Source of the DNA: UBA940 sp031548515
Lineage (GTDB): Bacteria; Bacteroidota; Bacteroidia; Bacteroidales; Rikenellaceae
NCBI GenBank assembly: GCA_031548515.1
Contig: JAVBRB010000037.1
Coordinates: forward strand, 1 to 64,000
Length of the DNA: 64,000 nucleotides
Reading direction: 5' to 3'
Part shown: piece after piece, positions 60,498 through 64,000 of the stretch
How the letters are laid out: each line of letters opens with the position of its first letter
Position numbering within the stretch: position 1 is the first letter of the stretch
Program-made: the position numbers and the translations under genes
The notes under the pieces: generated by a model
Databases searched by the model: none
What the model was told of the DNA's origin: nothing
Seen by the model: only the letters and a program-made list of their open reading frames with translations

Positions 60498-60547
60498 GTA
60501 TTTAATCGCAAAAGAGAGGCAGTAAGGAGCAGAATGTCCCGTTATAA

Positions 60548-60580
60548 TTTGTAGGGAAACGGTGAAAAATCCTAAATTTG
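60548..60580 (+). promoter_or_regulatory. Promoter of the GNAT gene
   Basis: TTTG at 60548-60551 is 21 bp before TAAATTTG at 60573-60580. The -7 box ends 15 bp before the ATG at 60596, so the start codon must be there or at 60602 rather than at the TTG at 60578. Confidence 0.65.
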
Positions 60581-60595
60581 CTGTCTGAAAAAAGT

Positions 60596-61099
60596 ATGCC
60601 AATGGAATTCAGAGTAGCCGCAACCTGTGATTGCGCCGTTATAAACGGGATAGCTGCCCGCATCTGGGCACCGACTTACAGTCGCCTTATGGGGCCTGAA
60701 CAGTTGGATTACATGTTCGAAATGATGTATGCGCCGGAAAACCTTCATAAGGCGATGACTTCCGGCGGGCAGACTTTTCTGATATTCTCCGACGAAGGGG
60801 AAGACGTCGGTTATATTTCCTATGAAATACTCGGCGGGCACAACTACTACCTGCAGAAGATATACCTGCTGCCTGCCAGGCATGGGAAAGGCAGCGGCCG
60901 GCGGATGCTCGAAATTTTTCTGGATTATCTGCGCGGCATCGATCCTCAGGCAGGAAGACTCGGACTCAATGTGAACCGTGAGAACCGGAAGGCCATAGAA
61001 TTTTACCGTCGCAACGGATTTGAGGTGGTTTCCCAACGCGACCATCCTATCGGCAATGGCTGGTTTATGAACGACTATATTCTTGAGCGCGATATTTAA
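60596..61099 (+). CDS. GNAT family N-acetyltransferase
   Basis: The 167-residue acetyltransferase has the acetyl-CoA binding loop LPARHGKGSGRRMLEIFLDY and the C-terminal NVNRENRKAIEFYRRNGFEV motif of the Acetyltransf_1 family. The substrate is unknown. I selected the ATG at 60596 (MPMEFRV), because the predicted promoter overlaps any upstream start. It stands alone, facing secG, with a shared terminator between. Confidence 0.88.
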   Translation: MPMEFRVAATCDCAVINGIAARIWAPTYSRLMGPEQLDYMFEMMYAPENLHKAMTSGGQTFLIFSDEGEDVGYISYEILGGHNYYLQKIYLLPARHGKGSGRRMLEIFLDYLRGIDPQAGRLGLNVNRENRKAIEFYRRNGFEVVSQRDHPIGNGWFMNDYILERDI

Positions 61100-61143
61100 C
61101 GTGAAATCCGGATAAAGGATTTACATGTCGGCCGGCAAAAGCA

Positions 61144-61171
61144 AAAGGACGCACTAATGCGTCCTTTATTG
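61144..61171. terminator. Bidirectional terminator between GNAT and secG
   Basis: AAAGGACGCA (61144-61153) and TGCGTCCTTT (61158-61167) form a perfect 10-bp stem with a CTAA loop. The flanks give T-rich tails in both orientations, so it can end both converging transcripts. Confidence 0.85.
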
Positions 61172-61208
61172 CTTTTTGTCCGGTTCTCTACGGGGAGTAC
61201 TCTGCGCC

Positions 61209-61583
61209 TTATTCGGCCGGAGTTTCTTCCGTTGCGGCCGGAGTGTTTTCAGCGGGAACAGCATCCTGCAGATCGATCTGGTTGGGAATTACCTCCTGGC
61301 TGCCGGTCTCCATTTCGTTGATAATGGCCTTTTCGACTCCGGTGCGGCTGCGCGCGATGTTTTCTTTCGGCATGGTCATCGTAGCCACAAGGCTGAGAAC
61401 AAGTATTGACAGGGCGAGTCCCCATGTCGATTTCTCAAGGAAGTCGGCGGTCTGCCTGACACCCATAACCTGGTTCGAGGCGCCGAAGTTCGCGGCCATG
61501 CCGCCTTTGGGACTCTGTGACAGGACTGCCAGTATCAGTAATATACTTGCGATGAAAATCAGTGCGATACAAGCTATATACAT
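61209..61583 (-). CDS. secG: Protein translocase subunit SecG
   Basis: SecG (124 residues) has two transmembrane helices joined by the conserved cytoplasmic loop QSPKGGMAANFGASNQVMGV. The C-terminal tail is long, acidic and Pro/Ala-rich. SecG assists SecYE channel cycling. It is the last gene of the operon containing lptE, 13 bp after the helical-repeat gene. Confidence 0.93.
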   Translation of the reverse strand: MYIACIALIFIASILLILAVLSQSPKGGMAANFGASNQVMGVRQTADFLEKSTWGLALSILVLSLVATMTMPKENIARSRTGVEKAIINEMETGSQEVIPNQIDLQDAVPAENTPAATEETPAE

Positions 61584-61596
61584 AGTTTATGCTTAT

Positions 61597-62121
61597 TTAA
61601 TTATGTGTGGTTTCCGTATCGATTTTGTCGATAACGTCCGCAAAATAAATACTTTTTTCCGGATTTAGCAAACTTAATCTGCGATATATTTCTTTTGCTT
61701 CGGCCATAAGGCCCTGCGAACGATAGATTTCGGCGAGTTCCTCGGTCAGCAGTTCGCCATCGCTGTCGTCGAATGTTTCAGAAGTAAGAGCATCTGCCAC
61801 ATTGGAATCCTCGTCGGGAACTATGCGGTAGCCTCCATGCTCCAAAAATTTGCCGATGAGAGCGTCCTCGGCCGAAACTGTTTCCGGTCGTACTGCAGGC
61901 ATGGCGTGGGAGGATGCTGGGCGCGTCCGTCTCCCTTCGGCCGGCAGTATTGTCGGCCAGAACATAAGGGGCAGTGCCAACGCGGGATCGTCTTCCCCTG
62001 TGAGCAGGTTTTTCGCCCGCCGTACCGTGGTGAACCACTCGTAGCGTTCCGCAAGGCGGTCGAGTTCCCGGCGTGCCACCGTGTCGCTGTTGCCGGTAAT
62101 ATATTCGTTGAACGGGAGCAT
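61597..62121 (-). CDS. Hypothetical helical-repeat protein between lptE and secG
   Basis: The 174-residue protein has no signal peptide. The C-terminal part (ELLTEELAEIYRSQGLMAEA, KEIYRRLSLLNPEKS) reads like one tetratricopeptide repeat. The N-terminal part (TVARRELDRLAERYEWFTTV) is helical, and the middle is low in complexity. Its start overlaps the lptE stop, and a gene of this kind commonly sits between lptE and secG in Bacteroidota. The function is unknown. Confidence 0.75.
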   Translation of the reverse strand: MLPFNEYITGNSDTVARRELDRLAERYEWFTTVRRAKNLLTGEDDPALALPLMFWPTILPAEGRRTRPASSHAMPAVRPETVSAEDALIGKFLEHGGYRIVPDEDSNVADALTSETFDDSDGELLTEELAEIYRSQGLMAEAKEIYRRLSLLNPEKSIYFADVIDKIDTETTHN

Positions 62122-62642
62122 TACCAGTTTGCCGCGCAGGCATTGAAGATATTGTCCACCAGCGTTTCGACGATCTCTTCGATCAGCCCGCCTTCAATGT
62201 TCTGCAGCAGAAGGTTGGCATCGTAGTCGGCAAAGGCGTTGAACGATTTGTTGAAATTCTGTTCCGGTTCGATGGCGTTGTTGAAGCGCACCTGCACGGT
62301 TATTGTCAGGCGGTTCTTCAGGGCGTATTCATCGGCGGATACCGACGTGGGGGCTGTCATGTAGCCGGTGATTTCGCCCTCAATGGCAAAATCGCCGTCT
62401 TCGCCTACCTGTGTAAGCCTGGTCTGTCGCAGGAACCTGTCACGCAAAGATTCCGTAAATGTGTTGCTCAAAGTCGGCGCGACCATCGCCGCGTTGTTCG
62501 GGAAATAGGCGACGCTGAAAGTTTTAGCGGCCGGAGGGATGGATGCCCCCGTGAAAGAGTACTTTACAATACATCCGTCCAGCGCGGCGGCGATGCCGAT
62601 GAATGCAAAAACAACCCCTATTTTGTTAAGTTTGAGGCGCAT
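62121..62642 (-). CDS. lptE: LPS assembly lipoprotein LptE
   Basis: The 173-residue lipoprotein has a lipobox-like ALDGC after a signal helix. The sequence SIPPAAKTFSVAYFPNNAA and GYMTAPTSVSADEYALKNRL, followed by a helical end, fits Bacteroidota LptE, which plugs the LptD barrel for lipopolysaccharide insertion in the outer membrane. It follows the sigma-54 activator by 4 bp and overlaps the next gene. Confidence 0.85.
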   Translation of the reverse strand: MRLKLNKIGVVFAFIGIAAALDGCIVKYSFTGASIPPAAKTFSVAYFPNNAAMVAPTLSNTFTESLRDRFLRQTRLTQVGEDGDFAIEGEITGYMTAPTSVSADEYALKNRLTITVQVRFNNAIEPEQNFNKSFNAFADYDANLLLQNIEGGLIEEIVETLVDNIFNACAANW

Positions 62643-62646
62643 TGGA

Positions 62647-63834
62647 TCAATAGTTTTCTATTCCGAGTTCCTTTATCTTGCGGTAGAGCGTGCGCTCCGA
62701 TATAAAAAGCATTTTGGCGGCCTCCTTGCGTTTCCCGCCTGTTTTCTGCAGTGCCCTTACGATAAGGTCGCGCATGACTTCGTCTTTTGTTTTTTCCGGC
62801 TGCGGCCCCTCGTCTGCAACCTCTTCACTCTCGTCGAAAGCGGCATAATGCGACGTCTCTCCTTTGGACGGGAGCAGCCCGGCTATCTCGCGCGGTTCTT
62901 CGAAGTTGTTATTTCCCGATTTAAGTTCGTTCAGCGTACGCTTGATGTCGATGATGTCGCTGCGCATGTCGAAGAGTATGCGGTAGAGTATTTCACGTTC
63001 GTCGCTGAACGATGTCGATCCGGAAGTATGGGCTGTCGCGGGCGTGGATGCGTGTTCTGACGGCAGATAGCGGCTGACGATCTGCCCGGTTATGAGGCGC
63101 GTCTCCTCGACCGCCGATATCTGTTCGGCCACATTCTTCAGTTGGCGCACATTGCCGGGCCAGAAATAGCCCTCGAGGGTTTTGCGCGCGCCGTCGTCGA
63201 GTGAGATGGCCGGCATGCGGTATTGCGTGGCTATGTCGGAGGAGAACTTGCGGAACAGCAGATAAATATCTTCTTTGCGCTCGCGTAGCGGCGGAACGAG
63301 TATGGGTACTGTGTTTAGCCTGTAATAAAGGTCTTCGCGGAACCGTCCGGCGGCGATGGCCTCCGGCAGGTTCTTATTGGTGGCAGCCACTACCCTCACG
63401 TCGGTCTTCTGCGTCTTGGCCGACCCGACGCGCATGAATTCGCCTGTTTGCAATACGCGGAGAAGGCGCACCTGCGTCGAAAGCGGCAATTCTGCCACTT
63501 CGTCGAGGAATATCGTACCGCCGTTCGCTTCCTCGAAGTACCCTTTCCGCGCTTCTACCGCCCCTGTAAAAGCACCTTTCTCGTGTCCGAAAAGCTCCGA
63601 ATCTATCGTGCCTTCCGGGATCGCGCCGCAGTTGACTGCCACGTATTTATTATGTTTTCGGGGACTGAAAGAATGTATCACCTGAGGAAAGAACTCCTTG
63701 CCGACGCCGCTCTCGCCCGCGACCAATACCGACAGGTCTGTAGGGGCGACGCGGAGTGCGACTTCGAGCGCCTGGTTCATTTTTTCGCTCGTACCTATGA
63801 TCCCGAAACGCTGTTTTACAGATTGTATTTCCAT
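62647..63834 (-). CDS. Sigma-54 interacting transcriptional activator
   Basis: The 395-residue activator starts almost directly with the AAA+ domain, with Walker A AGESGVGKEFFPQVIH, the sigma-54-contacting GAFTGA in FGHEKGAFTGAVEA and Walker B ANGGTIFLDEVAELP. A C-terminal Fis-type helix-turn-helix ends the protein (KRKEAAKMLFISERTLYRKI). There is no receiver or sensor domain. The linker to the helix-turn-helix (about residues 250-340) is acidic. It precedes lptE and a membrane-linked operon, suggesting envelope-related control. Confidence 0.93.
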   Translation of the reverse strand: MEIQSVKQRFGIIGTSEKMNQALEVALRVAPTDLSVLVAGESGVGKEFFPQVIHSFSPRKHNKYVAVNCGAIPEGTIDSELFGHEKGAFTGAVEARKGYFEEANGGTIFLDEVAELPLSTQVRLLRVLQTGEFMRVGSAKTQKTDVRVVAATNKNLPEAIAAGRFREDLYYRLNTVPILVPPLRERKEDIYLLFRKFSSDIATQYRMPAISLDDGARKTLEGYFWPGNVRQLKNVAEQISAVEETRLITGQIVSRYLPSEHASTPATAHTSGSTSFSDEREILYRILFDMRSDIIDIKRTLNELKSGNNNFEEPREIAGLLPSKGETSHYAAFDESEEVADEGPQPEKTKDEVMRDLIVRALQKTGGKRKEAAKMLFISERTLYRKIKELGIENY

Positions 63835-63846
63835 TTTTTGCTTTAC

Positions 63847-64000
63847 TTATTTCAGGAACGGCATGTTGCCTGCCGAAAGGCCGAAGATCATCACCAGGAT
63901 AGCTATCACCGCTGCGATTATCGCCGCCAGTATTAACATGTCGGGGTTCGAAGGTTTGTTTTTCTTCCGTATTTGCGAAGCAGGCCGGTGCCCGGATTGT
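63847..64000 (-). CDS. C-terminal end of a membrane-anchored protein, truncated by the window
   Basis: The frame is open to the right edge, and the visible 50 residues end with one hydrophobic helix (MLILAAIIAAVIAILVMIFG) followed by LSAGNMPFLK and a TAA stop at 63847-63849. A basic segment (IRKKNKPSNPD) precedes the helix. It lies 12 bp before the sigma-54 activator start and is probably in the same operon. The family cannot be identified from this fragment. Confidence 0.6.
   Translation of the reverse strand, partial: QSGHRPASQIRKKNKPSNPDMLILAAIIAAVIAILVMIFGLSAGNMPFLK

Overview
The window is chromosomal DNA from a member of the Bacteroidota, most likely order Bacteroidales. The evidence is the promoter style (TTG/TTTG about 19-21 bp upstream of TAnnTTTG, with no Shine-Dalgarno dependence), families largely restricted to this phylum (DUF3078, DUF4831, BatD/BatE, TIGR02757, the fused class I fumarase, a roughly 1230-residue PurL), and a zinc-ligand-poor L36. 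An aminofutalosine synthase (MqnE) points to menaquinone synthesis by the futalosine route. Genus was not determined. Base composition and codon use look even throughout, and no prophage, integrase, transposase, tRNA, rRNA or CRISPR array was seen.

Layout. 1-10.7 kb (+): the end of rpmC followed by the spc and alpha ribosomal operons, rpsQ-rplN-rplX-rplE-rpsN-[promoter and structured leader]-rpsH-rplF-rplR-rpsE-rpmD-rplO-secY-map-infA-rpmJ-rpsM-rpsK-[structured spacer]-rpsD-rpoA-rplQ, closed by a strong terminator. 10.8-14 kb (+): an orphan soluble protein, a decayed signal-peptide gene, and a PspC-PadR-PspC cassette, then a nested palindromic element. 14.1-22.7 kb: nfo (-), then a DUF3078 protein, an S41 protease, a small membrane protein, RNase R and a GH3 glycosidase (all +). 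22.7-27.6 kb (-): recR, batE, batD and fumarase. 27.9-32.3 kb: aldolase (+), a GH51 arabinofuranosidase lipoprotein (-) and an EamA transporter (+).

32.4-49.6 kb is a long minus-strand housekeeping block. In transcription order it runs plsC, parE, parC, aroK, purL, murI, ftsK, a LolA-like protein, mqnE, a PASTA protein and rluD. Several starts and stops overlap as ATGA. 49.7-53 kb (+): fabD, a ROK regulator, a GNAT acetyltransferase and thioredoxin. 53.2-60.5 kb (-): an epimerase/dehydratase fused to a treble-clef zinc domain, an AlkD-like protein, DUF4831, trmN6, TIGR02757, lolD, folP, coaE and a YbbR-like protein. 60.6-64 kb: a GNAT protein (+), then (-) an envelope operon that transcribes from a truncated gene at the window edge through a sigma-54 activator, lptE, a helical-repeat protein and secG.

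The gene content is mostly core physiology: translation, chromosome segregation (ParC/ParE/FtsK), envelope assembly (SecY/SecG, LolD, LolA-like, LptE, BatD/E, MurI, PlsC, FabD) and cofactor synthesis. I did not find a clear new defence or mobile system. The observations most worth following are the dehydratase-treble-clef fusion, the PspC-PadR-PspC cassette, the two structured ribosomal-protein leaders, the ParE EGNSA variant, and several intergenic palindromes that look like dispersed repeats. No gene-free stretch exceeds 300 bases; the larger spacers are described individually.
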